Of a DNA stretch of 64,000 bases, positions 54,121 to 63,931 are shown piece by piece. Under the pieces are notes generated by a model, which did not search any database, was not told the DNA's origin, and saw nothing but the letters and a program-made list of their open reading frames with translations. The DNA is from Wolbachia endosymbiont (group B) of Parapoynx stratiotata (GTDB taxonomy: Bacteria > Pseudomonadota > Alphaproteobacteria > Rickettsiales > Anaplasmataceae): the NCBI RefSeq assembly GCF_947250635.1, contig NZ_OX366335.1:1364001-1428000 (forward strand), written 5' to 3'. A program made the translations under genes and the position numbers. Within the stretch, counting starts at the first letter, position 1. Each line of letters begins with the position of its first letter.

Positions 54121-55647
54121 TTACAAAGGAAGATTATCATGCTTCTTCCATATTCTTTCTACTTTCTTGTTTTTAAGTAGCTCTAATGCTTTGTGAAAGT
54201 GATGCCTTGTTTTACTTGGCACTATAATGTCATCAATGTATCCATGTGATGCAGCAAAAAATGGATTAGCAAATTTCTCTTTATATTCTTTGATTAACGT
54301 TTGCTGGTCTTTTTCATGCCTAAATATAATTTCAACTGCACTTTCAGGGCCCATTACAGCTATTTCAGCGGTTGGCCAAGCATAATTTATATCACCTTTT
54401 AAATGCTTTGAGTTCATAACAATATATGCACCACCATACGCTTTTCTAGTGATAAGGCTAATTTTCGGCACGGTCGCTTCAGCATAAGCGTAAAGCAGTT
54501 TCGCTCCGTGTTGTATTATATTATTGTATTCTTGATTTGTACCTGGCAGGAAACCTGGAACATCAATAAGTGTGATGATGGGAATGTTAAATGCGTCACA
54601 AAATCTTACAAACCTCGCAGCTTTTCTTGAAGAGTCAATATCCAAGCATCCTGCAAGGTGCATAGGTTGATTTGCAACAACACCAATAGTATTTCCTCCA
54701 ATTCTGCCAAAGCCAATTATGATGTTACGGGCAAAATCGGGTTTTAGTTCAAAAAATTTCCTTTCATCACACACCTTTTCAATGAGTTCATACATATCAT
54801 AAGGAGTATTAGGATTACTAGGAACTAGAGTGTTCAAAGATTCATCAACATCATCAATTAAGTCACAGATTGTTACAGGTTTTGGCAACTCTTGATTGTT
54901 TGCTGGCAAAAAGGTAAAGAATTCACGCATTTCTAGCAACATTTCAACGTCGTTATTGAATGCAAAATCTGCTACTCCTGTTTTGCTTGTATGAATTTTT
55001 GCTCCACCGAGGTCTTCTAAGCTTACATCTTCATAGGTAACCTTTTTCACTACATCTGGTCCGGTTATAAACATGTATGAGCTATTTTTTACCATGAAAG
55101 TAAAGTCAGTTAGTGCTGGAGAGTAAACTGCACCGCCAGCACATGGGCCCATGATTAGAGAGATTTGTGGTATAACGCCTGATGCATTTACATTCCTTTG
55201 AAAAATTTCTCCGTAACCAGCAAGGGAATTTACTCCTTCTTGGATTCTGGCTCCACCAGAATCGTTTAGTCCGATAATTGGAATCCTGGCATTAATTGCC
55301 ATATCCATAATTTTGCATATTTTTTTTGCATGTGATGCACCAAGTGATCCACCAAAGACAGTAAAATCCTGAGAATAAACAAAAACTTTTCTGCCATAAA
55401 TAGTACCATGGCCAATTACAACTCCATCACCTAAAAAATCAGCATTTTGCATGCCAAAATCAGTTGCGTGATGCTTCACAAACTTATCATACTCTTGAAA
55501 TGAATTTTCATCGAGCAATATACTCAGCCTTTCTCTAGCGGTTAGCTTTCCTTTTTCATGTTGCTTCTTAACTCTATCAGGACCTCCTCCTTTTTCGGCT
55601 TCTAATGTTTTGATCTTTAGAGTTTCTAGTATTTCAGAGTCTTGCAT
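54121..55647 (-). CDS. pccB: Propionyl-CoA carboxylase beta subunit (carboxyltransferase)
   Basis: 508 residues. '[21 protein letters not shown]', '[37 protein letters not shown]' residues, '[14 protein letters not shown]' and '[14 protein letters not shown]' with '[14 protein letters not shown]' are those of acyl-CoA carboxylase beta chains. It moves carboxyl groups from biotin to propionyl-CoA. The alpha (biotin) subunit is not adjacent. Length is normal. Confidence 0.95.
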   Translation of the reverse strand: MQDSEILETLKIKTLEAEKGGGPDRVKKQHEKGKLTARERLSILLDENSFQEYDKFVKHHATDFGMQNADFLGDGVVIGHGTIYGRKVFVYSQDFTVFGGSLGASHAKKICKIMDMAINARIPIIGLNDSGGARIQEGVNSLAGYGEIFQRNVNASGVIPQISLIMGPCAGGAVYSPALTDFTFMVKNSSYMFITGPDVVKKVTYEDVSLEDLGGAKIHTSKTGVADFAFNNDVEMLLEMREFFTFLPANNQELPKPVTICDLIDDVDESLNTLVPSNPNTPYDMYELIEKVCDERKFFELKPDFARNIIIGFGRIGGNTIGVVANQPMHLAGCLDIDSSRKAARFVRFCDAFNIPIITLIDVPGFLPGTNQEYNNIIQHGAKLLYAYAEATVPKISLITRKAYGGAYIVMNSKHLKGDINYAWPTAEIAVMGPESAVEIIFRHEKDQQTLIKEYKEKFANPFFAASHGYIDDIIVPSKTRHHFHKALELLKNKKVERIWKKHDNLPL

Positions 55648-55708
55648 GTAGTAAAATAACTTTCAAATTGGTTGTAAACTTTATTGAGCTTACAAATCCT
55701 ATTGATTA

Positions 55709-55747
55709 TACACATACACCGTTGCTGCATGCAACGGTGTATGTGTA
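55709..55747 (-). terminator. 17-bp perfect hairpin between the 55772 gene and pccB
   Basis: tacacatacaccgttgc (55709-55725) pairs perfectly with 55731-55747 across a 5-base loop 'tgcat'. It lies between the stop of the 55772 gene and the start of pccB, both on the minus strand. There is no T run, so it may act as an mRNA-end hairpin rather than a classic terminator. Confidence 0.55.
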
Positions 55748-55771
55748 CGATAATTAATGCGCTAGCAATTT

Positions 55772-56449
55772 CTATTTAATATTTTGAGAATGCTGAGACT
55801 CACTAACATTCTGTGCACTTGCACTTGTTACACCTGTTGATGGATTAATTGTTATAACTTCTCTTTCAATTCCTTGTAAGTTTGAAGCCAATGAGACCAA
55901 TTTTGCTAGAGTCATGTCATTATATTTATCCATCTTCTTATTCTCATAATAGCCAATTTTTATTTTTACAGCTTTGTTTTCCTCGAAGTCCTCAGGACTT
56001 ATATTATCACTTAAATCAGTACAAAATACGTTACCATTTCCACTAATATTTAAAGCAATACTGCAATCTCTATCACCCACTTTCCAGTTAAATTTAATTA
56101 TACAAGACTCATTTAGTATTTGATAAAGCCTTACACCATCATCACTTTGTGAAACACGCACCAACCTTTTATCTTCTGGAGATACCAATGTAAAAGCTCC
56201 AATTTTTGGATTACTATCCTTTAAGGCTTTACCAGGAAATGAGTTATCAAATTTTAACTCACCTCTGCCTTCTTTTAACGATACCCATGCAGTAAATGAT
56301 TTATCTTCTTTTCCTCTCAACCTCACATCTACAGAATCATTACCTGTATATTCAGCAATTCCTTTTCGAATTACACTCAGAAATTTCTTAGTTTCTTCAT
56401 CATTGTCACTCAAAAAAATCCTTATTTGCATGTGACCGGGATGGATCAT
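55772..56449 (-). CDS. Hypothetical protein, paralogue of the 39806 gene
   Basis: 225 residues as an open frame, hydrophilic. Residues about 115-170 match the paralogue ('FNWKVGDRDCSIALNI', 'ISPEDFEENKAVKIKIG'), and the tail has 'INPSTGVTSAS' like the other's 'QPSTDVTNVT'. The first frame may not be the true start: an overlapping frame ends at 56406 and a 7-T run lies in the overlap, so the protein may once have begun further upstream. Function unknown. A long hairpin follows the stop. Confidence 0.6.
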   Translation of the reverse strand: MIHPGHMQIRIFLSDNDEETKKFLSVIRKGIAEYTGNDSVDVRLRGKEDKSFTAWVSLKEGRGELKFDNSFPGKALKDSNPKIGAFTLVSPEDKRLVRVSQSDDGVRLYQILNESCIIKFNWKVGDRDCSIALNISGNGNVFCTDLSDNISPEDFEENKAVKIKIGYYENKKMDKYNDMTLAKLVSLASNLQGIEREVITINPSTGVTSASAQNVSESQHSQNIK

Positions 56450-56594
56450 TGAGGTTCTCCAATGCTTTAGCTAAAGTTATATAGTTATATATACGTGTCC
56501 TGTTGTTATAAGGTGTCCCTAATTTATAAATTTGAGGAGTTAATTGAGCAACTTGATCGAAATTCATTATTAAAGTTTCATTTGCATTATGCAT
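56406..56594 (-). CDS. Short frame upstream of the 55772 gene, possible N-terminal part
   Basis: 62 residues from the Met 'MHNANETLIMNFDQVAQLTP'; a longer start at 56666 adds a hydrophobic stretch of doubtful value. It ends 'LNDPSRSHANKDFFE' at a run of seven T in the overlap with the next gene. Shifting frame there would join it to 'SDNDEETKKFLSV'. It may be a separate small protein or the split N-terminus of the 55772 protein; the sequence cannot decide. Confidence 0.4.
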   Translation of the reverse strand: MHNANETLIMNFDQVAQLTPQIYKLGTPYNNRTRIYNYITLAKALENLNDPSRSHANKDFFE

Positions 56595-56729
56595 AGCGCC
56601 TCCAATTCTACATAATAAACTTAAGATAAAATATCCTAATTTTAGGATAGGTATATAATCTATCAAGTCAATAGTTAAAATGAAAAATTTTGATTATAAT
56701 CTATTATGTACAAAACATGCTCTTAAACT

Positions 56730-58055
56730 ATGCTGAAAATAGTCATAATAGGCCTTCCAAATGCAGGCAAGTCAACTCTATTTAATAGGCTAGTAAGAAG
56801 AAAAGCAGCGGTAGTTAGTGACATTCCAGGAGTAACGAGAGATAGGCGTGAAGGAATTGGAAGAATTAGTGATTTAGAGTTTAAAGTTATAGATACAGGA
56901 GGATGGAATGACCAAACTAGTTTTTCACTACAAGTTATTGAACAAATAGAGTTTTCTTTATTAAGCGCAGATGTAATTTTTTTTCTTGTTGATGCAAAAG
57001 TGCAAAACGAGCAGAACAAAGAGTTTGCAAAGTGGCTGAAGAGAAAAACGAACAAACCTGTAATACTAATAGCAAACAAATGCGAAAGTCATAAATCGGA
57101 AAACGTTGATTATTTGCAGTTCTTCAACTTCATAGGTCCGGTGTACATCTCAGCCGAACATAATCTTGGTATGATTGATCTTTATGATGCATTAGCTAGT
57201 GTTATTGAAGGTCTTAGCGAAGGCACTGAGCTGCCTGAAAGTGAGTCCTTTAGACTGAGGATTGCAATCATCGGTCGCCCAAACGTTGGAAAATCAACTT
57301 TTTTAAACAGTTTACTTGCAGAAAATAGACTAATAGTAAGCTCAGAACCCGGTACCACGCGTGACTCTGTGGATATTTCATACGACCATAATGGGAAATT
57401 AATCACTCTCATCGATACTGCGGGAATCCGCAGAAAGGCAAATGTTGTTGATAACTTAGAATCAAGATTTGTTGAAAAAAGTATAGAGTCAATAAAGCGC
57501 TCTCATGTAGTGATTTTAATGCTAGATTCCTTGCTTGGCGTTGAGCAGCAGGATTTATCAATTGCTGAAGCTGCAATTAAAGGGGGGAAGGGAATTATCA
57601 TTGTTTTAAATAAGTGGGATTTAATAGGTAAGGATGACAGAAGTAAGTTAATAAAATTTGTCAAACAACAGGAAGTGACTCGGTTATTTTTGGAAGTGCC
57701 AACTGTAACAATTTCTGCATTGAAAGGTATGCGCTGTGGTGATGTGATAGATAAGTGTCTTGAAGTGAGTGAATCCTTAAACAAGAAGATCAGCACTGCA
57801 AAACTGAATAATTGGCTAATAGATGCTGTGGAAAAACATTCTCACCCACTTATAAAAGGTAGAGCAATTAAAATGAAGTATATTGCTCAAATTGGCACCA
57901 AACCTCCAGCTTTTTCTTTGGTATGCAACGTCCCGGAAAGTGTTGATGAGAGTTATAAACGTTATTTGACTAATGGTCTTAGAAAAAACTTCTTTGTTGA
58001 AGGCGTACCAGTCAGATTACTTTTGAAAAAGAACAAAAATCCCTATGTAAAGTAG
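56730..58055 (+). CDS. der: Ribosome-associated GTPase Der (EngA)
   Basis: 441 residues with two consecutive GTPase domains: 'IIGLPNAGKSTLFNRL', 'DTGGW', 'NKCE' in the first, and 'IIGRPNVGKSTFLNSL', 'DTAGIRRK', 'NKWD' in the second, then a KH-like C-terminal domain ('IKMKYIAQIGTKPPAFSLVCN'). It is needed for 50S subunit assembly. In the first domain the third motif 'NKCE' replaces the usual NKxD. Confidence 0.96.
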   Translation: MLKIVIIGLPNAGKSTLFNRLVRRKAAVVSDIPGVTRDRREGIGRISDLEFKVIDTGGWNDQTSFSLQVIEQIEFSLLSADVIFFLVDAKVQNEQNKEFAKWLKRKTNKPVILIANKCESHKSENVDYLQFFNFIGPVYISAEHNLGMIDLYDALASVIEGLSEGTELPESESFRLRIAIIGRPNVGKSTFLNSLLAENRLIVSSEPGTTRDSVDISYDHNGKLITLIDTAGIRRKANVVDNLESRFVEKSIESIKRSHVVILMLDSLLGVEQQDLSIAEAAIKGGKGIIIVLNKWDLIGKDDRSKLIKFVKQQEVTRLFLEVPTVTISALKGMRCGDVIDKCLEVSESLNKKISTAKLNNWLIDAVEKHSHPLIKGRAIKMKYIAQIGTKPPAFSLVCNVPESVDESYKRYLTNGLRKNFFVEGVPVRLLLKKNKNPYVK

Positions 58056-58061
58056 GTAATC

Positions 58062-58879
58062 TTGCTTCCTTTTAATCTAGACAAAAATATAGAGCTTATA
58101 GACTTTAATGAGCTGGATTTAGGAGAGTATGGATTTAGCTTTCACTTGCAACCAAATAAGAAAACAGAACTATCTAAATGTCCTTTATACACTGTATCTC
58201 AATATTTTAGAGATCTATACTCTATTCCAGAAAGTAAAATTTTGGTGTTGAGATAGACAGCATGCGTATATTTATGTTGTTGATATTGAAATCTCCTATG
58301 ATCTATTTTGATTTTGATATCTCACCTAAAGAAGACAAGAAAGTCGGTGAGATTCATGCTAGGCAGGGCTTTTTGGTTGCTGAAAATGACAGAAAAGGTT
58401 ATGACTATGATGGTATAGCAAGTATTGAAAATGCTATCATTGCTCTAAGCGATGCTGGTAGAGTAAAAATTATGGAAATTTACAATGAAGTAAAGAATAA
58501 GTTTCAAAAAGATTATCCTTTGTTTAAGTTATCAGAACATGAGATTTACAAAATCATGGAAGAGATAGTATATTTCACTCTTTCTAATGACGTTCTTCTT
58601 CTTATATCTAGCTATCAAGATTCTAACAAACGTTACAATAGACGTTTGGAAGAAGCAAGATTGCTTATGCAAGAAACATTTGGGTTTAAAACCAATGGAG
58701 GAGAAGTTGATATTCAATATGACAATAGCTAGACGAAAAACAAGGATGAATTGTATACCAAAGAAGAAATTGCAAAAATAGATAGTGATACTAGAGTTGC
58801 AACTGATATGAAAGGGCTGATTACTGAACCAATATACAACGGCGAGCATATGTATAGAGGTGTAAAAGTAGTAACATAG
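58062..58879 (+). pseudogene. Decayed gene of unknown function
   Basis: Three open parts on one strand form one broken gene. Frame one (58062-58256, 'FNLDKNIELIDFNELDLG') shifts near an AAAA run at about 58235. Frame two (from 58262, open a little upstream) runs to a TAG at 58730-58732, after which the same frame continues without a stop for 49 codons ('KNKDELYTKEEIAKIDSD', 'YNGEHMYRGVKVV') to 58879. The combined length is about 270 codons. I recognise no family. The middle segment is hydrophilic and helical. Confidence 0.5.
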
Positions 58880-58958
58880 TACTTAGTGTTCTATCGTTAC
58901 ATGAAACGTTGTCAAACAAGAGTTGACTCTTCACAGATATTGTAGTAATTCATTAACT

Positions 58959-59438
58959 ATGTCAGATGTAAATAACAGTTCTATAATTTTTCTCTTATCA
59001 AGCGCTGTCGCTTTAATTTTTGCATATGTGCTAGAGTATTTTTTCAATATGATACCGTGTAAGTTATGTATATACGAGCGAGTAGTTTACTATGTTGCAG
59101 GGTTACTTGCAGTTGCGTACATGTTCAAAGACAACAAAATTCTAATCTATGCAATGTTTTGCAGCTATCTCATTGGTGCAATAATATCTTTTTATCATAT
59201 AGGTCTTGAACTTCACTTATTTCATGATGTTTTAGGCTGTACAGAGCAAGCAAGTGGCAACGCTAGCATAGAAGAGCTAAGAAATAATCTATTAAACCCT
59301 AATTACTCTCCATCTTGTGACAGGCCTCATTATATTTTTGGTATTTCCTTAGCAACATGGAATCTTATTTACCTTATAGTAGCTCTATTCTTATCAGGTA
59401 AAATGTATTGTGGAGAAAGAAATAAGGTACAACAGTAA
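58959..59438 (+). CDS. dsbB: DsbB-like disulfide bond formation protein
   Basis: 159 residues from ATG 58959; a longer TTG start adds an unlikely polar stretch. Four membrane helices are seen. The first redox pair is 'IPCKLCIYERVVYY' (C-K-L-C next to the second helix), and a second periplasmic loop has 'LGCTEQ' and 'SPSCDRPHYIFGISLATWN', giving the second Cys pair. It reoxidises a DsbA-type oxidase and passes electrons to quinone. Confidence 0.88.
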   Translation: MSDVNNSSIIFLLSSAVALIFAYVLEYFFNMIPCKLCIYERVVYYVAGLLAVAYMFKDNKILIYAMFCSYLIGAIISFYHIGLELHLFHDVLGCTEQASGNASIEELRNNLLNPNYSPSCDRPHYIFGISLATWNLIYLIVALFLSGKMYCGERNKVQQ

Positions 59439-60114
59439 CTGGTATAGACGCTGTACTTGTGCGTTACTTGGTGCTGTCCGTAATTTAAAAATTTGGCAAG
59501 TCACACCCACTGATTCTTGCACACCTGTACGAACATTATGGTTCAGCATGCCAGTGTCATCTTTCTTGTCATCCGAGTAGCTGAAACTGGAAGTGCAGCT
59601 ATCATCCAAATAACCTTTCATTGTTATGAAAGCAGCCTATTTCTTGTCATCCCAGTGCCCAGATACTGGGATTCAGTTTGTCCATAGTCTCACCAAAACG
59701 TTGTATTTTAGAATAATTTTGTGCTCAATATGCTTATTTGTAGTAAAGATTTCAGCATCAAGTGCTGGCCTGAAGCTTTAGCTATAAATATAATAAATTT
59801 ACTAAGTAAAAAAAGGCAAAAGAATCCCTATATAGCGAGTTTTAATAATGTAAATTGATAATGTGCTAACAAGCGTGTTTTGGCTGAAGTAGAAAAAATT
59901 TAAAAAACATGCAGCCGCTATAATTTTTATGTAATCTGCCAATAAATATCTGAGTTTTGTTTTTAAACCCGCGGAGATTAAAAATAAGGATAAATACTCT
60001 TATTGATATAAGAAGAAAAGTGGGAAGGTTTGTCAAGTCGCTTCTATGTACCTTAGCATTGATTATACGGTTTCCATCTGTTATATATAATCTTTTTGAA
60101 TACGAAGAAAGCTG
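59439..60114. other. Gene-free region with repeat copies upstream of lpdA
   Basis: Repeat-family members occur at about 59569 ('gtcatccgagtagctg') and 59646-59672 ('gtcatcccagtgcccag' with 'actggg', a short palindrome). The remaining 400 bp are AT-rich, with no gene or tRNA seen. A structured RNA in the part before lpdA cannot be excluded by eye. Confidence 0.5.
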
Positions 60115-61500
60115 ATGAATGAGTATGATATTACAGTTATAGGCAGCGGTCCTGGTGGTTATATAGCAGCAATTAGAGCGGCGCAGCTTGGACTTAAAAC
60201 TGCAATTGTTGAAAAGGAGGAAAATTTGGGTGGTATATGCTTAAATTGGGGATGTATACCAACAAAATCGCTACTTAGAGCGTCTGAAGTTTATAGATTA
60301 ATAAGAAGATCAGAAGAATTTGGCATAAAAGTAAAGGATACAAGTTTTGATATACAATCAATAGTGAAATATTCAAGGAACGTTGTTGATAAGCTATCAA
60401 GTGGTGTTGAGTATTTGATGAAAAAAAATAACATCAAAGTTCATCAAGGCTTTGGTAAACTTGCAGGTAATCGTACTGTAAAAATTCTTAATGACAAAAA
60501 GGAGGAGGAGATTTCTTCCAATCATATCATTTTAGCAACAGGTGTTAGAGCGCGAAATCTACCTGGAATAGAGGCGGATGGAGATTTAATATGGAATGCG
60601 CAGCACGCTATGACTCCAAAGAAGTTACCAAAATCGCTACTAATCATAGGTTCTGGTGCGATAGGAATAGAATTTGCAAGTTTTTATAGTACTTTGGGGG
60701 TTGATGTAACAATTATAGAAGTAAAAGACACTATTTTGCCGCTGGAAGATAAAGACATTTCAAATTTAGTACAAGAGATATTTACAAAACAAGGAATAAA
60801 AATATATACGAGCAATAGTGTAAAAACTTTCACTAAAAATAAAGACTCTGTTCAAGTGCAGCTAAGTAGTGGTGATAATAAAGAATTCGATAGAGTAATT
60901 GTTGCAGTTGGCGTGCAAGCAAACACTGAAAATATAGGTTTAGAAAATACAAAAATTAAGTTGAGTCCTTCTGGTTTCATTGAAACGAATGAGTGGTATG
61001 AAACAAGTGAATCAAGTGTGTATGCAATAGGTGATGTAGCTGGTCCCCCATGTTTAGCGCATAAAGCAAGTCATGAAGCTGTAATCTGTGTTGAGAAAAT
61101 TGCCGGTAAAAATGCTCATAAGTTAAAAAAAGAGTGCATACCAAATTGCACTTACTCTCATCCGCAAGTAGCAAGCGTTGGCCTTACTGAGGAACAGGCA
61201 ATAAAAAGTGGATACGATATAAAAGTAGGAAAATTTCACTCCAACTTTAATGGTAAATCTATTGCACTAAGTGAAACTGAAGGTTTAGTGAAAACAATTA
61301 TAGACAAAAAAACAGGCGAACTTCTGGGTAGCCACATGATAGGAGCGGAAGTAACAGAGTTAATTAGCAATTTCGCTCTTGCAAAGCAACTAGAGGGAAC
61401 AGACTGCGACATAAAATCTACGATTTTTCCTCATCCAACTATTTCGGAAATTATACACGAATCAGTACTTGCTGCAGATGATGAATCGTTAAATAGTTAA
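60115..61500 (+). CDS. lpdA: Dihydrolipoamide dehydrogenase
   Basis: 461 residues. FAD motif 'VIGSGPGGYIAAIRAAQ', redox disulfide 'GGICLNWGCIPTKS', NAD motif 'LIIGSGAIGIEFASFY', 'YAIGDVAG' and the C-terminal catalytic 'FPHPTISEIIHESVL' (His-Glu) are all intact. It is the E3 subunit of 2-oxoacid dehydrogenase complexes. It starts within 'TGATG' with a weak ribosome-binding site. Confidence 0.97.
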   Translation: MNEYDITVIGSGPGGYIAAIRAAQLGLKTAIVEKEENLGGICLNWGCIPTKSLLRASEVYRLIRRSEEFGIKVKDTSFDIQSIVKYSRNVVDKLSSGVEYLMKKNNIKVHQGFGKLAGNRTVKILNDKKEEEISSNHIILATGVRARNLPGIEADGDLIWNAQHAMTPKKLPKSLLIIGSGAIGIEFASFYSTLGVDVTIIEVKDTILPLEDKDISNLVQEIFTKQGIKIYTSNSVKTFTKNKDSVQVQLSSGDNKEFDRVIVAVGVQANTENIGLENTKIKLSPSGFIETNEWYETSESSVYAIGDVAGPPCLAHKASHEAVICVEKIAGKNAHKLKKECIPNCTYSHPQVASVGLTEEQAIKSGYDIKVGKFHSNFNGKSIALSETEGLVKTIIDKKTGELLGSHMIGAEVTELISNFALAKQLEGTDCDIKSTIFPHPTISEIIHESVLAADDESLNS

Positions 61501-61501
61501 G

Positions 61502-61861
61502 CTAACGATCCATTGTTTTAGAGCTACAATTATCCTGATTAGGCGATTCAATTCTAATAGATTGATTACCAATATCAGATTTTTCTAACTTTTCTTTTAA
61601 CCCTTCAGCTGCTTCTTTCACTTCAAGCTTTTTTTCCTGATTAAGATCCTCTGGGCTTTTTCTTTTACTGTCTAAACCTTGTTGTCTATCAATATTTTTA
61701 TTGAGTTGTTCTTGCTGAGGTAGATCAACAACTGAGTTAAAAAGAGCTTTTATTATGTTTTTTAGTAAACCTCCGCTTCTGCTTTGCTCTTGAGGCTTAT
61801 TTTTTACGTTAGATTCTTTTTTACTGTCACTACTTTTAGGCATTTTTAACTCAACTATCAT
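61502..61861 (-). CDS. Hypothetical charged protein, 119 residues
   Basis: Not recognised. It is Lys/Glu/Ser/Gln-rich with one short hydrophobic patch ('GGLLKNIIKALFNSVVDL'), and a helical, charged C-terminal half ('LNQEKKLEVKEAAEGLKEKLEK'). The Met at codon 7 ('MPKSSDSKK') is an equally good start. It is convergent with lpdA with a 1-bp gap and divergent from murG. Features suggest a small, partly disordered protein that might contact a membrane. Confidence 0.5.
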   Translation of the reverse strand: MIVELKMPKSSDSKKESNVKNKPQEQSRSGGLLKNIIKALFNSVVDLPQQEQLNKNIDRQQGLDSKRKSPEDLNQEKKLEVKEAAEGLKEKLEKSDIGNQSIRIESPNQDNCSSKTMDR

Positions 61862-61934
61862 AAAGCTTGATAAAATTTTACATGCAAAGTATTAAAAAAT
61901 AATTAACAATATATTATCAAATTACTACTTACAG

Positions 61935-62957
61935 ATGACTATTATTCTAGCAACAGGCGGTACAGGTGGACACATTTTTCCAGCTATAACCTTAGCAAGG
62001 GCACTAAAGGTACAAGGATACAATTGTATATTATTTACGGATCAAAAAACCATCAATGTAGAAAGTTATATTTTACCATTGTGCAAGCCAAGCGGCAACA
62101 AATTGAAATTTCTCTTTTTGTTAATGTATAGTTGTGCACTAGCAATATATAGAATCAGGAAATTAAAACCAAGGCTAATCATTGGTTTTGGTAGCTACGC
62201 TTCTTTTCCAACTCTTTTTGCAGCAAAGATTTTTTCTATACCTATAATTTTACATGAACAAAATATAGTTTTAGGGAGAGTAAATAGATTCTTTTTCAAG
62301 AGTGCAAAATTAATTGCAACTAGCTTTCCAGAGACTAAGTATGCAGAAGGTAGTAAATGCGTTTTTACAGGAAATTTTGTCGATATAGAAGCACAAGGCT
62401 ATTCTAGAGCTGAAACAGTTTTAAACGTGTTAATAATAGCAGGCAGTCAGGGTGCAAATTTTTTTGATGATGTAGTGAGCAGCGTAATTTGTGATCTACC
62501 TGTTGAAGTAAAAGAAAGGATTAGAGTAACGCAGCAATGTACAAAGAAAAATATAAACAAGGTCAAGAGTCTATACAAAAGTGAAGGAATTAATTGTGAG
62601 TTAAGTGAGTTTCTCGATGATATGGAAAATAAACTGGCCAATGCTCATTTGGTAATTAGCAGAGCGGGGGCAACTTCAATAGCAGAGATTACTCTTGCTG
62701 AGCGTCCTGCTGTATATATTCCTTATCCTCACTCAAAAGATAACCATCAATTTTATAATGCAAAACATATTGAAGATTCGGGAGCAGCTGTAATGGTTGA
62801 GCAAAATAGTAACGCGAAAAAGAATCTAGGAGAGTTGCTAGTTGATTTATTGCAAAATTGTCAAAAATTGCGTGATATGGCTAATAATACTAAGAAAACA
62901 AGAATAAGGAATGGAGTTACTAAATTTATTAAGGCAATAGCTCAAGAACTTAGTTGA
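61935..62957 (+). CDS. murG: UDP-GlcNAc:lipid I N-acetylglucosaminyltransferase MurG
   Basis: 340 residues. 'ILATGGTGGHIFPAITLA' is the glycine-rich N-terminal motif. 'IIGFGSYASFPTLFAA', 'LHEQNIVLGRVNRFF', 'SRAGATSIAEITLAERPAVYIPYPHSKDNHQFYNA' residues (R-A-G-A, E, P-Y-P, D-N-H-Q) complete the family pattern. It makes lipid II. Its end overlaps convergent gshB by 16 bp. Confidence 0.96.
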   Translation: MTIILATGGTGGHIFPAITLARALKVQGYNCILFTDQKTINVESYILPLCKPSGNKLKFLFLLMYSCALAIYRIRKLKPRLIIGFGSYASFPTLFAAKIFSIPIILHEQNIVLGRVNRFFFKSAKLIATSFPETKYAEGSKCVFTGNFVDIEAQGYSRAETVLNVLIIAGSQGANFFDDVVSSVICDLPVEVKERIRVTQQCTKKNINKVKSLYKSEGINCELSEFLDDMENKLANAHLVISRAGATSIAEITLAERPAVYIPYPHSKDNHQFYNAKHIEDSGAAVMVEQNSNAKKNLGELLVDLLQNCQKLRDMANNTKKTRIRNGVTKFIKAIAQELS

Positions 62958-63868
62958 CGAATTGCTTTTTCTTTAAATGCATCCCATAGTTCTTTTTCTA
63001 GTGATTTACTATACAACTTATTGATATAAACTACTCCCGTAGGCGAAGTTGTGTTAATTTCAAGAAGGAAGTCATCTATAATATCAATGCCAACAAATAT
63101 TAGCCCTCTTTTCTTTAGCTCAGGACCAATTTTATTACATATTTCAGTGTCTCTATCATTCATTTCAATAGATTCAAAACTTGCTCCAAGCCGCATATTT
63201 GTTCTGATTTCTCCGCTAGACTTTGGAACTCGCTTCATTACTCCTATTGGCTTTCCATCCAGTAGCAGTATTCTTTTATCTGTATTTATCTTTTTACAAA
63301 ATGCTTGTGCAATTACAGGACATTCATATTTTGCAATCATGAGATCGACTACCACTTGAATGCTATTTTGGTCTTGTATTCTTATTACGTCATTTCCTCC
63401 ATAGCTATATAGTGGTTTCAAGATGATATCCTGATAGTCGTGACAAAAATTTCTAATCATCGATATATTTTCAGTGATCAAAGTTGGAGGAATTAGCTCT
63501 GGAAATAGTGAAGTAATTAATTTTTCAGGACAGTTTCTTATTTCTGTTGGATTATTTATTACTAACGCAGTAGTCTTTTCTAAGATATAGGTTGTTGTAA
63601 TGTACCGCATATCAAATGGTGGATTCTGTCTGATAAATATGATATCCATTTCATTTAGGTTGATTACTACATCCTCTTTTGAAATGAAGCTACAATCATC
63701 AACGCTGACTTTCTGAGCAAGGGCAATTGGCTGATTTAACTTGAGTGCTAAATTATTAGGTACATAAACAAAAATTTCGTACTTTTTCCTCTGCGCTTCT
63801 TTTATTAATGCAAATGTAGTATCAGTTTCAAAATTTATATTTTCATCCATTTGAAAAGCTACTTTCAT
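62942..63868 (-). CDS. gshB: Glutathione synthase
   Basis: 308 residues of ATP-grasp type: 'MKVAFQMDENINFETDTTFALI' residues (M-D, I, D-T-T), 'IIFIRQNPPFDMRYITTTYIL' residues, 'ILKPLYSYGGNDVIRI' (ATP-binding loop) and 'LIFVGIDIIDDFLLEINTTSPTG' with the metal-binding Glu/Asn. It joins gamma-glutamylcysteine and glycine. Confidence 0.95.
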   Translation of the reverse strand: MKVAFQMDENINFETDTTFALIKEAQRKKYEIFVYVPNNLALKLNQPIALAQKVSVDDCSFISKEDVVINLNEMDIIFIRQNPPFDMRYITTTYILEKTTALVINNPTEIRNCPEKLITSLFPELIPPTLITENISMIRNFCHDYQDIILKPLYSYGGNDVIRIQDQNSIQVVVDLMIAKYECPVIAQAFCKKINTDKRILLLDGKPIGVMKRVPKSSGEIRTNMRLGASFESIEMNDRDTEICNKIGPELKKRGLIFVGIDIIDDFLLEINTTSPTGVVYINKLYSKSLEKELWDAFKEKAIRQLSS

Positions 63869-63931
63869 TTATCCTCCCTTCCTATTACAATATACTATAG
63901 TACCATAAAAGTGTTAATAATGGAGCAAAGT

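Noticed and set aside
59800..60114. 6S-like or other structured RNA upstream of lpdA
   Set aside because: AT-rich sequence shows no convincing closing stem or promoter by eye; an RNA search would be needed.
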